This document shows positions 7,784 through 15,839 of a stretch of DNA of 64,000 nt, piece by piece. Position 1 is the first letter of the stretch. Each line of letters opens with the position of its first letter. Source of the stretch: Propionibacteriaceae bacterium. GTDB lineage: Bacteria; Actinomycetota; Actinomycetes; Propionibacteriales; Propionibacteriaceae. Where the stretch lies: the NCBI GenBank assembly GCA_030532575.1, contig JAUNKV010000001.1, forward strand, positions 1 to 64,000, read 5' to 3'. A program made the translations under genes and the position numbers. A model generated the notes under the pieces. It did no database searches. It had not been told where the DNA came from and saw only the letters and a list, made by a program, of their open reading frames with translations.

Positions 7784-8911
7784 TCAGCTGACCTCCTCGA
7801 GGGCACGCTCCAGGAAGGCGCGGACGGTGGCGTGATAGGCCGGGAGTTCCAGCAGAAAGGAGTCATGCCCCCACGGGGAGTGGATCTCCTTGAAGGAGGT
7901 GGGCAGCCCTGCTTGCTCCAGGTGAGCGACGATGCGCCGTGACTGCCGGGTGCTGTAGCGCCAGTCGCTGTCGAAACTCATCACGAGGAACTTCACCGGA
8001 TCGGCCTGCAGCGCCGCCAGGGCATCCGGTGCCGCGAAGGGATCGAAGTAGTCCATCACCCGGGTCAGGTAGAGGTAGCTCAGGGCGTCGAACCGGGTGA
8101 GGAAGGCCTCCCCCTGATGCTCGAGGTAGCTCTCGACGGCGAAGTCGATACCGAAACCGGGCTCGAGTCGACCGGCCTGGGCGGCACGCCCGAACTTCTC
8201 ACTGAAGGCCTCCTCCGAGAGGTAGGTGATGTGGGCCATCATCCGGGCCACTGACAACCCTCGGCTGGGTGAGGTGCCGTGTGCGGCGAAACGCCCCTCC
8301 TTGAACTCGGGGTCCCGCATGATTGCCTGTCTGCCGACGGCGGAGAAAGCGATGTTCTCAGCGGTCAACCGGGAGGAGGCCGCGATGATGATCGCGTTGT
8401 CCACCTCGTCAGGATGGGACAGCGCCCACTGCAGGACCTGCATCCCACCGAGTGAACCGCCGAGCAACACCGCCCACTTCTCGATGCCCAACCGAACTCC
8501 CAACGCCCGGTGGACCGCAACGAAGTCGGACATGGTCAGCAGTGGGAAATCCAGCCCGTACGGTTCCCCGGTGGCCGGGTTCACCGAGGACGGGCCCGTG
8601 GTGCCCCGGCAGCCGCCAAGGATGTTGGCGCACACCACGAACCAACGGTCGGTGTCCACAGGTTTCCCGGAGCCGATGAGGTTGTCCCACCAGCCGGGCC
8701 GACGGTCCCCGGCGCGCTGGCCTGCCGCGTGGGCGTCCCCCGTCAGGGCGTGACACACGAACAACGCATTGGAACGGGTCGCGTTCAAGGTGCCGTAGGT
8801 CTCGTAGGAGACGTCGACCACGGGGAGCTTGGCGCCGCTGTGCAGCACCAGCGGATCGTCGGGTGTGTGGAGTCGGAGGGTGCCAGCCACCGTGTTCAAC
8901 GGATCGGACAC
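7784..8911 (-). CDS. metX: Homoserine O-acetyltransferase
   Basis: Alpha/beta-hydrolase that acylates homoserine from acetyl-CoA (or succinyl-CoA), the first committed step of methionine synthesis. It has 375 residues. The nucleophile elbow GGSLGGMQ places the active Ser at residue 153; ANILGGCRGTTGPSSVNP near 95-112 and a late SPWGHDSFL with the catalytic His are typical MetX signatures. GTG 8911 was chosen because it begins one base after the metY stop; the frame is open for 39 more codons inside metY, without homology. It is flanked by metY and metW, which gives the complete sulfhydrylation module. Confidence 0.93.
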   Translation of the reverse strand: MSDPLNTVAGTLRLHTPDDPLVLHSGAKLPVVDVSYETYGTLNATRSNALFVCHALTGDAHAAGQRAGDRRPGWWDNLIGSGKPVDTDRWFVVCANILGGCRGTTGPSSVNPATGEPYGLDFPLLTMSDFVAVHRALGVRLGIEKWAVLLGGSLGGMQVLQWALSHPDEVDNAIIIAASSRLTAENIAFSAVGRQAIMRDPEFKEGRFAAHGTSPSRGLSVARMMAHITYLSEEAFSEKFGRAAQAGRLEPGFGIDFAVESYLEHQGEAFLTRFDALSYLYLTRVMDYFDPFAAPDALAALQADPVKFLVMSFDSDWRYSTRQSRRIVAHLEQAGLPTSFKEIHSPWGHDSFLLELPAYHATVRAFLERALEEVS

Positions 8912-8912
8912 G

Positions 8913-10193
8913 TCAGAGCTGATCCAGTGCCTGGTCGAGATCCGCGATGAGGTCGTCGACGTGCTCGATGCCCACGGACAGACGCACCATTTCGGCCGGG
9001 ACCCCGGCTGCCTGCAACTCTTCCTCACTCAGCTGCGAGTGGGTGGTGGAGGCGCTGTGGATCACCAAGGACTTCGCATCCCCGATGTTCGCCAGATGGC
9101 TGAACAGGCCCAGGGATTCGACGAACGTGGCCCCGGCCTCACGTCCAGCGGTCAGTCCGAAGGACACCAGGCCGCCGAAACCACCGTTCAGCACCCGCTG
9201 GGCGATCCCGTGCGAAGGGCTGGAGCTGAGCCCCGGATAGTTGACCCAGGCCACCTCGGGGCGTGACTCCAGATGCCGGGCGATGGTCATGGCATTGGTG
9301 CAGTGTCGCTCCATCCGAAGATGCAGGGTCTCCAGGCCCTGGAGCATCAGCCAGGCATTGAACGGGGCGATGGCGGCACCGGTGTTGCGGAGCATGACGG
9401 TGCGGGCGCGGGTGATGAAGGCGGCTGCCCCGGCCATCTCGCGCCACACCACACCGTGGTAGGCCTCATCGGGGGTGGTGAGACCGGGGAACCGTTCCGC
9501 GTGGGCCGCCCAGTCGAAGGCCCCGGAGTCCACGATCACGCCACCGAGTGAGGTGCCATGACCCCCGATGTACTTGGTGGCGGAGTGCACCACGATGTCT
9601 GCGCCGAGCTGGAAAGCGCGAGTCAGCATCGGGGTGGCCACCGTGTTGTCGAGCACCAGCGGCAGACCGGCGGCGTGGGCGGCAGCGGCCCAGGCCTCGA
9701 TGTCGATGACGTTGAGGGCCGGGTTGCCGATGGTCTCCCCGAAGACCAGCCGGGTGCGCTCATCCACCAGAGCTGCCAGGTCCTCAGGGCGGCACGGATC
9801 GACGAAGCGGGCCTCGATGTCGAACTGGGCCAGGGTGTGGGCAAACAGCGCGAAGGTGCCCCCATAGAGGGTGGACAGGGCCACGATGTTGTCCCCGGAA
9901 CGGGCCAGAGTCAACACCGCGTAGGTGATGGCGGCGGCGCCGGAGGCGGTGGCGAGCGCCCCCACTCCCCCCTCCAGCGCGGTCATGCGTTCCTCGAACA
10001 CGCTCTGCGTCGGATTCATGATCCGGGTGTAGATGTTGCCCGGGCGGCGCAGCGCGAACAGGTCGGCGGCGTGCTCTGCGTCGTCGAAGACATAGCTCGC
10101 GGTCTGGTGGATGGGGATCGCGCGGGCGTTGCTGCCGGGGTCCGCCGATTCCTGACCGGCGTGGACGGCGAGGGTCTCCAGGCGTGGCTTCAT
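8913..10193 (-). CDS. metY: O-acetylhomoserine sulfhydrylase (aminocarboxypropyltransferase)
   Basis: PLP enzyme that makes homocysteine from O-acetylhomoserine and sulfide. It has 426 residues, within the usual 420-440 range of MetY and longer than MetB/MetC. The PLP-binding Lys is K207 in HSATKYIGGHGTSLGG, with YTRIMNPT near 55-62 and the SGAAAI cofactor loop near 84-89. ATG 10193 shares one base with the mnhG stop (TGATG) and has GAGGA upstream; homology begins there. Its position directly behind a Mrp antiporter operon is unusual and implies cotranscription. MetY with MetX gives direct sulfhydrylation, so cystathionine is not required. Confidence 0.93.
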   Translation of the reverse strand: MKPRLETLAVHAGQESADPGSNARAIPIHQTASYVFDDAEHAADLFALRRPGNIYTRIMNPTQSVFEERMTALEGGVGALATASGAAAITYAVLTLARSGDNIVALSTLYGGTFALFAHTLAQFDIEARFVDPCRPEDLAALVDERTRLVFGETIGNPALNVIDIEAWAAAAHAAGLPLVLDNTVATPMLTRAFQLGADIVVHSATKYIGGHGTSLGGVIVDSGAFDWAAHAERFPGLTTPDEAYHGVVWREMAGAAAFITRARTVMLRNTGAAIAPFNAWLMLQGLETLHLRMERHCTNAMTIARHLESRPEVAWVNYPGLSSSPSHGIAQRVLNGGFGGLVSFGLTAGREAGATFVESLGLFSHLANIGDAKSLVIHSASTTHSQLSEEELQAAGVPAEMVRLSVGIEHVDDLIADLDQALDQL

Positions 10194-10534
10194 CAGGCAT
10201 TCCTCAGGTCGTTGGGCTCGGTCTGTGGCTCCAGTGTGGCATCCGAGCGGCAGGTGGCACGTGCCAGGACGTTCGAGGCCACGGAGCTCACCATCACCAG
10301 TGCCACGACGGTGATGCCGGTTTTCAGCCACAGCATGGGGTCAAAACCGGTTTCGGTGGTCCAGCCCAGCGCGACCGCCACCACGATCATCGGCGCCCCC
10401 AGGGCTGTGGCGGGGCCCAGGACGTTGATCCGGGACAGGGCGTCCTTGGTGCGGAACAGGGCCACTGCGACGGCGAGGAAGAGCAGTGAGCCCGTGACGG
10501 CCAGCATCCCGGCCAGGACTTCAAGCACGATCAT
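10193..10534 (-). CDS. mnhG: Na+/H+ antiporter subunit G
   Basis: Small membrane subunit (113 residues, three predicted helices) of the Mrp/Mnh multisubunit cation/proton antiporter. The family segments LGPATALGAPMI and LFRTKDALSRINVLG are present. The start overlaps the mnhF stop (ATGA), and the stop overlaps metY by one base. The tail after the last helix is hydrophilic and about 20 residues long. Last subunit in the A(B)-C-D-E-F-G order. Confidence 0.88.
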   Translation of the reverse strand: MIVLEVLAGMLAVTGSLLFLAVAVALFRTKDALSRINVLGPATALGAPMIVVAVALGWTTETGFDPMLWLKTGITVVALVMVSSVASNVLARATCRSDATLEPQTEPNDLRNA

Positions 10535-10791
10535 CGTTGCCCCCTCGTGATGATGCGGGCCAGGGCGATGGTGGCGAGGATGCCGAGTATGGCGGCCAGC
10601 AGCGCCAGATCGACGCTGACGCTCGAGGCGTGGATCACCCCGAGCAGAGCCAGCAGCCCCAGACAGCAGAAGAAGACCAGATCCCCCACCACCGCGCGGG
10701 TGGCGGAGTCCTGGGCGGTCATCAGCCGGATCATGCCGAGCAGGACGGTGACCGCCAGCACTCCCCCGGCGATCCAGAACGCGATGGTCAT
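10531..10791 (-). CDS. mnhF: Na+/H+ antiporter subunit F
   Basis: An 86-residue membrane subunit of the Mrp antiporter with three hydrophobic segments. The family pattern R-L/M-T-A-Q-D-S-A-T-R-A-V-V-G-D near residues 23-38 matches the conserved PT..DRvva.D loop of MnhF. ATG 10791 overlaps the mnhE stop (ATGA); the frame is open 17 codons further upstream, but those codons lie inside mnhE and lack homology. Confidence 0.85.
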   Translation of the reverse strand: MTIAFWIAGGVLAVTVLLGMIRLMTAQDSATRAVVGDLVFFCCLGLLALLGVIHASSVSVDLALLAAILGILATIALARIITRGQR

Positions 10792-11141
10792 GTTTGCTCC
10801 TCCACGACTCCATCCAGGCGCACGGCACGCAGCAGACACCACTCCAGCTCCGCCAGCCCCGCCGTGACGGAGGAACGATCGTTGTCGAACAGGCTGTGGA
10901 CGAAGATCGAGACCTCCTCCTCACCGGGATGGCCGCACACTCCCAGCACCAGGGTGCCGGGAGTGATGGTGATGGCCGAGGTGAACAGCGCCAGCTCCAG
11001 CTCGGTGACGGTGCGGGCCCGGTACTCCACGATGGCGGGGCTGCGGCGGCCGGTGAAGGCCAGGACGAGAACCCTGAGGGAGCCGAGCACGATCTGGGCG
11101 GTGAGGTACCACAGCCAACGCAGGAATCGAAACACGATCAC
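10788..11141 (-). CDS. mnhE: Na+/H+ antiporter subunit E
   Basis: A 117-residue Mrp subunit with an N-terminal membrane segment and a cytoplasmic domain. The conserved MnhE stretch TVTELELALFTSAITITPGTL is recognisable in the middle (ITITPGTL being the core). GTG 11141 overlaps the mnhD stop (GTGA), the same coupling as its neighbours. The longer upstream frame is only antisense-like low-complexity coding within mnhD. Confidence 0.85.
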   Translation of the reverse strand: MIVFRFLRWLWYLTAQIVLGSLRVLVLAFTGRRSPAIVEYRARTVTELELALFTSAITITPGTLVLGVCGHPGEEEVSIFVHSLFDNDRSSVTAGLAELEWCLLRAVRLDGVVEEQT

Positions 11142-12649
11142 GGTTCCATCACCGCCTGCACGTACGAGGCGGTGTCCACGAGGTTGGCGGCGGCGGTCTC
11201 GAAGATCGGCCACACCCAGCCGATCCCTGCGAACAGGCACATTGAAACCCCGACCAGCAGGGCCGAGGGCCACTGGAAACGCCACTCCACCCGGGCGTCG
11301 TCGGCGATGGGTGTGGGGGTGCCCCGGGACGTGGTGGGATCATCGGGCAGGTAGTCCTTCATCGGCGGCCCCCAGAATGCCTCACGCCACACCCGCTGCA
11401 GAGCCATCGCGGAGACCACGGAGGCCGTGACGATGGCTCCCAGCAGCCACCAGCTGGTCGGAGCAGATGCTGAGGCCGAGCTCAGCACGAGTCCGACCTT
11501 CCCCCACAACCCCGAGGTCGGGGGCAGACCGACCAGCGAGACAAAACCGAGGGCCACCGTCGCAGCCAGCCACGGGTCACGCCGCATCAGCCCGCTCAGC
11601 CGGTCGAAACGCCCTGACCCGTAGGTGTGCTCGATGGCCCCCGCGGCCAGGATGAGAGCCCCCATGGTGACCATGTGGTGAACCATGTAGAACAGCCCGG
11701 CGGCGATGGAGCCTTGCGTGAGCACGACCAAACCGATCAGGATCTGACCCACACCTGCGACCATCTGGAAGGCCAGCGCCCCCCGGATGCGTTTCTCGCC
11801 GAAGGTGGACAGCGCTCCCACCACGATGGTGGCGACGACCAGCACCGACAGGACGGGCAACCAGGGGGCAGGTCCGTCGAAGATGGTGAGGTGAATCCGG
11901 TGGACCGCGTACAGTGACACCTTCGTGTGGACCCCGGCGAACAGGGACATGATCCCGGCCGAGGTGGCCGGATAGGCGCGGGGCAGCCAGCCGTGGAGTG
12001 GTACCACAGCGGCCTTGACCAGCAGTGCGAAGACGATGACCGCCGTGGCCAGGGAGATCTGCGGGTCGGCGCCGGTGTTGGCCAGGGCCGCCAGGTTCAC
12101 GGTGCCCGCTGCGCCGTAGAGCAGCCCGACCCCCAGCAACAGGATGGTCGAGGTGATGATGTTGACGATGACGAACATCCGCCCGATGCCGAGCCGTCGC
12201 CAGTAGCCGGTGACCGCGACCAGGGCGTAGGAGGGCAGCAGCATGACCTCCACCCACACGAACAGGTTGAACAGGTCACCGGTGAGGATGGCGCCGTTCA
12301 CCCCGGCGCAGAGCATCAGGACGAGTGGGACCACGAAGCGGTAGCGGTCCTCCCCGGTGAGCATGAGGAAGATCGACGAGATGAGGCTGAGGAATGCCGT
12401 CGCCACGAGCATGACCGCGCTCAGCGTGTCGGAGACGAACACGATGCCGACCCCTGGCAGGTAGGACCCCACGGAATGGGAGACCACCGGGGTGCCCTGG
12501 TGGAACATCAGCAGCGTGAGGCCACCGCCCACGATCCCAAGCGAGCAGGCCAACAGCAGCAGCCGTTGCACCAGGGCGTGCCTGAGCAGGACGGTTGCCC
12601 CTGCCAGGAACAGGGGGACGGCAACGAAGAGGGGAAGGACTGCGCTCAT
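11138..12649 (-). CDS. mnhD: Na+/H+ antiporter subunit D
   Basis: A 503-residue polytopic subunit homologous to NuoN/NuoM proton-translocating proteins, with about 14 membrane helices. Recognisable family features include the discontinuous-helix region with WLPRAYPATSAGIMSLFAGVHTK (residues split here by function: HGWLPRAYP then KVSLYAVHR) and GLPPTSGLWGKVGLV. It overlaps mnhC at its start and mnhE at its end, each by ATGA or GTGA. Together with subunit A it is thought to form the proton/cation path. Confidence 0.92.
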   Translation of the reverse strand: MSAVLPLFVAVPLFLAGATVLLRHALVQRLLLLACSLGIVGGGLTLLMFHQGTPVVSHSVGSYLPGVGIVFVSDTLSAVMLVATAFLSLISSIFLMLTGEDRYRFVVPLVLMLCAGVNGAILTGDLFNLFVWVEVMLLPSYALVAVTGYWRRLGIGRMFVIVNIITSTILLLGVGLLYGAAGTVNLAALANTGADPQISLATAVIVFALLVKAAVVPLHGWLPRAYPATSAGIMSLFAGVHTKVSLYAVHRIHLTIFDGPAPWLPVLSVLVVATIVVGALSTFGEKRIRGALAFQMVAGVGQILIGLVVLTQGSIAAGLFYMVHHMVTMGALILAAGAIEHTYGSGRFDRLSGLMRRDPWLAATVALGFVSLVGLPPTSGLWGKVGLVLSSASASAPTSWWLLGAIVTASVVSAMALQRVWREAFWGPPMKDYLPDDPTTSRGTPTPIADDARVEWRFQWPSALLVGVSMCLFAGIGWVWPIFETAAANLVDTASYVQAVMEP

Positions 12650-12978
12650 GCCTGTTTGCTCTCCCCCGTCTCCGGGTGTCTGGTCAAGGTGTCGTCACGT
12701 CCGATGACCGCCATCGCGAGCATCAGGATCGTCACGGCCAAGGTGATGACGATGGCCGTGAGGACGAAGGCCTGCGGCAGTGGGTCAGCGAACGAGGTGA
12801 TGTCGCTGCCGTCGGTGATGGGCTCGGCCCGCCAGCCGGGTACGCCGGTGCTGAGCAGGATGAAGTTCGCGGCGTGGCTGAGCAGGCTGAGGCCGAACAC
12901 AGCTCGCACCATGGAGCGCTGCAGCAGCAGGTACACCCCACCGGTGACCAGGACGAAGATGGTGGCGATCAGGATCAC
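12646..12978 (-). CDS. mnhC: Na+/H+ antiporter subunit C
   Basis: A 110-residue NuoK-like subunit with three helices. The NuoK/MnhC pattern SMVRAVFGLSLLSHAANF is present near residues 21-38, and ADPLPQAFVLTAIVI, typical of MnhC, near 64-78. GTG 12978 overlaps the mnhA stop (GTGA). The C-terminal 20 residues are hydrophilic. Confidence 0.9.
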   Translation of the reverse strand: MILIATIFVLVTGGVYLLLQRSMVRAVFGLSLLSHAANFILLSTGVPGWRAEPITDGSDITSFADPLPQAFVLTAIVITLAVTILMLAMAVIGRDDTLTRHPETGESKQA

Positions 12979-15803
12979 GGGTGGGCCTCCTCCCCGCGCA
13001 CGGTCTCCAGTGGTCCCGGCAGCTCTCCCTCGAGGGATTCATCCACCCGTTCCCGGGTGCCCTCGCCCCCGGCGCTGCTGCCCCGGGTGGTTCCCAACAG
13101 GTTGATCGAGATCATGATGAGCCCCACGACGGCGAGGTAGACCCCGGCGTCGAAGATCATCGAGGTGGTCAGGTGAACTCCCAGCACGGTGCCATGGATG
13201 GGTTCCAGGAAGGAGCCGGCGATGCCCAGCCCGAGCAGGCCGGTGCTGACGGCGACGAGGATGCCGCCGCCGATGAGCACCAGCGGCAACCGGGGTGGTC
13301 CGATCTGGCGGTCCGTGGTGGTGGACAGGTAGAGCAGGCCGAGCACCGAGGAGGCCACCAACGCTGCGTTGAATCCGCCGCCGGGGCCGTTGTGTCCGCG
13401 CCAGAACAGGGCCAGCGAGATGAGGATCAGCATGGGCACGATCACCTTGAGCATCACCTTCAGGGCGATGGCGTTGGGGCGGGGATCGAGGATGGCACGG
13501 TTGGCCCGGGAGGTCGGGTCCTGATTGATCCACAGTCGGGAGACCGGTAGCGCGTCGCGGTCGTCGATGGGCGGGTCCAGGTAGCGGTCCCGTACCGTCG
13601 AGAGGATGGCGAGCATGGCAACCCCGGCCATGCCGAGCACGCTCAGCTCCCCCAGGGTGTCGAAACCCCGGAACTCCACGAGGATCACGTTGACGACGTT
13701 CTGCCCGGCGGAGAGGGCCTCGGTGTTGCCCAGGAAGTAGTCGGCCAGGTCGGACCTCTCGCGGCGCGCCACCAGGGCCCAGACCAGGGCGGCGACCCCG
13801 GCACCGACGAGCACAGCAGCCCCCAGGGCCACCAGATCGCGGTTGACCTTGCGGGGTGGGAAACGTGCGGGCAGCTTCTGCAGCACCAGCATGATGACGA
13901 TGATGGTGAGGCTTTCCACCAGCAGCTGGGTCATCGCGACATCCGGGGCGCCCAGGGCCAGGATCTGGACGGTGGCGAGGATGCCGACCGCTGAGAGGGA
14001 GACCACGGCCCCCACCCTGACCCGGGAGATGCACACCCCCAGGGTGGCGACGGTGATGAGCACGAAGACCACCACGTCGACGGGGCTGGTGAGATCGTCC
14101 AGGTGCGGGGGCAGGCCCTGCCGGTGTGCGACCCAGCTGCCCACCAACCCGAGTACACCGAGACCACCGAGGATGGGGATGACGTGGCGGGTGACGGTGT
14201 CGGTGGCGACCATGCGATCCACCGCGGTGCCGAGCCGGTGCACCGCGGTCTCCAGGTGACGGATCACCGTCGGGCCGTCTGGGAGGCGACGCTGCGCGGT
14301 GATCCAGGCGGCGATGGGTTGCCGCTGCCAGGCGGCGAGGAGCCCGAGGGCGATCACCACGACGGTGGCGATGAACTCCGCGCTGATGCCGTGCCAGGTC
14401 AGCACCTTGGGCCAGAACACGGCGACCACGGAGACGGCGATGGGGGCGGCGGCGGAGGCCACCAGGACGGGGTCGTGGCTGTCGGCCGCGCGGTCCGGGT
14501 CCGGGCCGTCGACGAAGATGCCGAGCAGGGTCCGGGCGCAGTAGAGGAAGGTGAGCACCGAACCCAGGGTGGCGACGACGAGCAGCACCAGCCCGGAGGA
14601 GAACCGGGCCTCGTACAGGGCGGCCAGCACGGCCTCTTTCGAGGCGAAACCGAGCATGGGGGGCAGGCCTGCCATCGAGGCGGTGCCGAGCAGCATGAAG
14701 GTGAAGGTGACGGGCATCCGGCGGTACAGCTTCGGCGGGAAGCGTCGCAGATCCCGGGTGCCGGTGGCGTGATCGACCACACCGACCAGCATGAACAGCC
14801 CGGACTTGAACAGCGCGTGGGCGATGGTGTGGAAGAGGGCGGCAGCCAAGGCCTTCTCGGTGCCCACCCCGATGACTGCGGTGATGAGGCCGAGCTGGGA
14901 GACCGTCGAGCAGGCCATCAGTTTCTTCACATCGTTCTGCTGCAGTGCGCACCAGCCGCCGATCAGCATCGTGAGCAGCCCCACCGGGGTGAGGAACCAG
15001 TTCCAGGCCGCGACGTCGTGAAAGGCGGGGCTGAACCGGATCATGAGGAAGATGCCGGCCTTGACCACCGCGGCGGCGTGGAGGTAGGCGCTGACCGGGG
15101 TGACGGCCGCCATCGCGTCGGGCAGCCACACGTGGAAGGGGAACTGCGCGGCCTTGGTGCAGGCTGCGATGGCGACCAGCAGGGCGACCAGTGCGGCGAA
15201 GCCGGGCTCCTCGGCCCACACCGGGGAGGTGAGGACGGCGCTCAGCCGGGTGGTGCCGAGCCGCGCCCAGATCAGGCAGAGGGCGACCAGCAGCACCACT
15301 CCCCCGGTGAAGGTGATGAGCAAGGTGCGCATGGCGGAGCCCTCGGCCCCGTGGCCGGAGCGGGCGATGAGCAGGAAGGAGGCCAGCGAGGTGATCTCCC
15401 AGCAGATGAACAGCACCACCAGGTCGTCGGCGGCCACGAGCCCCACCATCGCGATGGTGAACGCCACCATCACCAGGTAGAAGCTCCGGTGTCTTCCCCG
15501 GGGCAGGTAGCGGGTGGCGAAGATCAACACGACGGCGCCGATGAGCAGCGCCAACATGCTGAAGATCGCAGCCGTGGCGTCGTAGGTGAAGGCCAGCCGG
15601 ATGCCGAGCTGGGGCACCCAGTCATGGCTCCAGCTGGTGGGCTCCCCGGTCAGGGCGCGGACGGCGTCGGGGGCCAGCACGGTGGCGCAGGCGATGTAGA
15701 CGGCCGCCAGGAACCAGCCTGTGTGGCGGTTCATCACCCTGGTCAGACTCGGGGTCACGAGCAGGGCCGCTCCAAGCAGGCACAGGGAGATCAGAACAGT
15801 CAT
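12975..15803 (-). CDS. mnhA: Na+/H+ antiporter subunit A with fused subunit B
   Basis: A 942-residue membrane protein, the largest Mrp subunit. The N-terminal two thirds resemble NuoL (for example HVWLPDAMAAVTPVSAYLHAA with the conserved Lys/His helices); residues about 570-790 carry the MnhA C-terminal and MbhE-like region; and the last 140 residues are a MnhB domain (WRGHNGPGGGFNAALV, then VYLAVVGLIMISI), so no separate mnhB is expected. It begins the antiporter series. Mrp systems exchange Na+ or Li+ for protons in pH and sodium homeostasis. The 36-base gap to the ldt gene upstream may hold its promoter. Confidence 0.92.
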   Translation of the reverse strand: MTVLISLCLLGAALLVTPSLTRVMNRHTGWFLAAVYIACATVLAPDAVRALTGEPTSWSHDWVPQLGIRLAFTYDATAAIFSMLALLIGAVVLIFATRYLPRGRHRSFYLVMVAFTIAMVGLVAADDLVVLFICWEITSLASFLLIARSGHGAEGSAMRTLLITFTGGVVLLVALCLIWARLGTTRLSAVLTSPVWAEEPGFAALVALLVAIAACTKAAQFPFHVWLPDAMAAVTPVSAYLHAAAVVKAGIFLMIRFSPAFHDVAAWNWFLTPVGLLTMLIGGWCALQQNDVKKLMACSTVSQLGLITAVIGVGTEKALAAALFHTIAHALFKSGLFMLVGVVDHATGTRDLRRFPPKLYRRMPVTFTFMLLGTASMAGLPPMLGFASKEAVLAALYEARFSSGLVLLVVATLGSVLTFLYCARTLLGIFVDGPDPDRAADSHDPVLVASAAAPIAVSVVAVFWPKVLTWHGISAEFIATVVVIALGLLAAWQRQPIAAWITAQRRLPDGPTVIRHLETAVHRLGTAVDRMVATDTVTRHVIPILGGLGVLGLVGSWVAHRQGLPPHLDDLTSPVDVVVFVLITVATLGVCISRVRVGAVVSLSAVGILATVQILALGAPDVAMTQLLVESLTIIVIMLVLQKLPARFPPRKVNRDLVALGAAVLVGAGVAALVWALVARRERSDLADYFLGNTEALSAGQNVVNVILVEFRGFDTLGELSVLGMAGVAMLAILSTVRDRYLDPPIDDRDALPVSRLWINQDPTSRANRAILDPRPNAIALKVMLKVIVPMLILISLALFWRGHNGPGGGFNAALVASSVLGLLYLSTTTDRQIGPPRLPLVLIGGGILVAVSTGLLGLGIAGSFLEPIHGTVLGVHLTTSMIFDAGVYLAVVGLIMISINLLGTTRGSSAGGEGTRERVDESLEGELPGPLETVRGEEAHP

Positions 15804-15813
15804 TTGGGCACTG

Positions 15814-15819
15814 ATCCTA
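15814..15819 (-). promoter_or_regulatory. Possible -10 box for the mnhA-fxsA operon
   Basis: TAGGAT on the minus strand lies 10 bases before the mnhA ATG in the short ldt-mnhA gap. No good -35 box is at the right distance. It is offered only because a twelve-gene series must begin somewhere and this is the last sizeable gap before it. It would give a very short or absent leader. Confidence 0.25.
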
Positions 15820-15839
15820 CCGTGATCGGCCCGAGTGAC

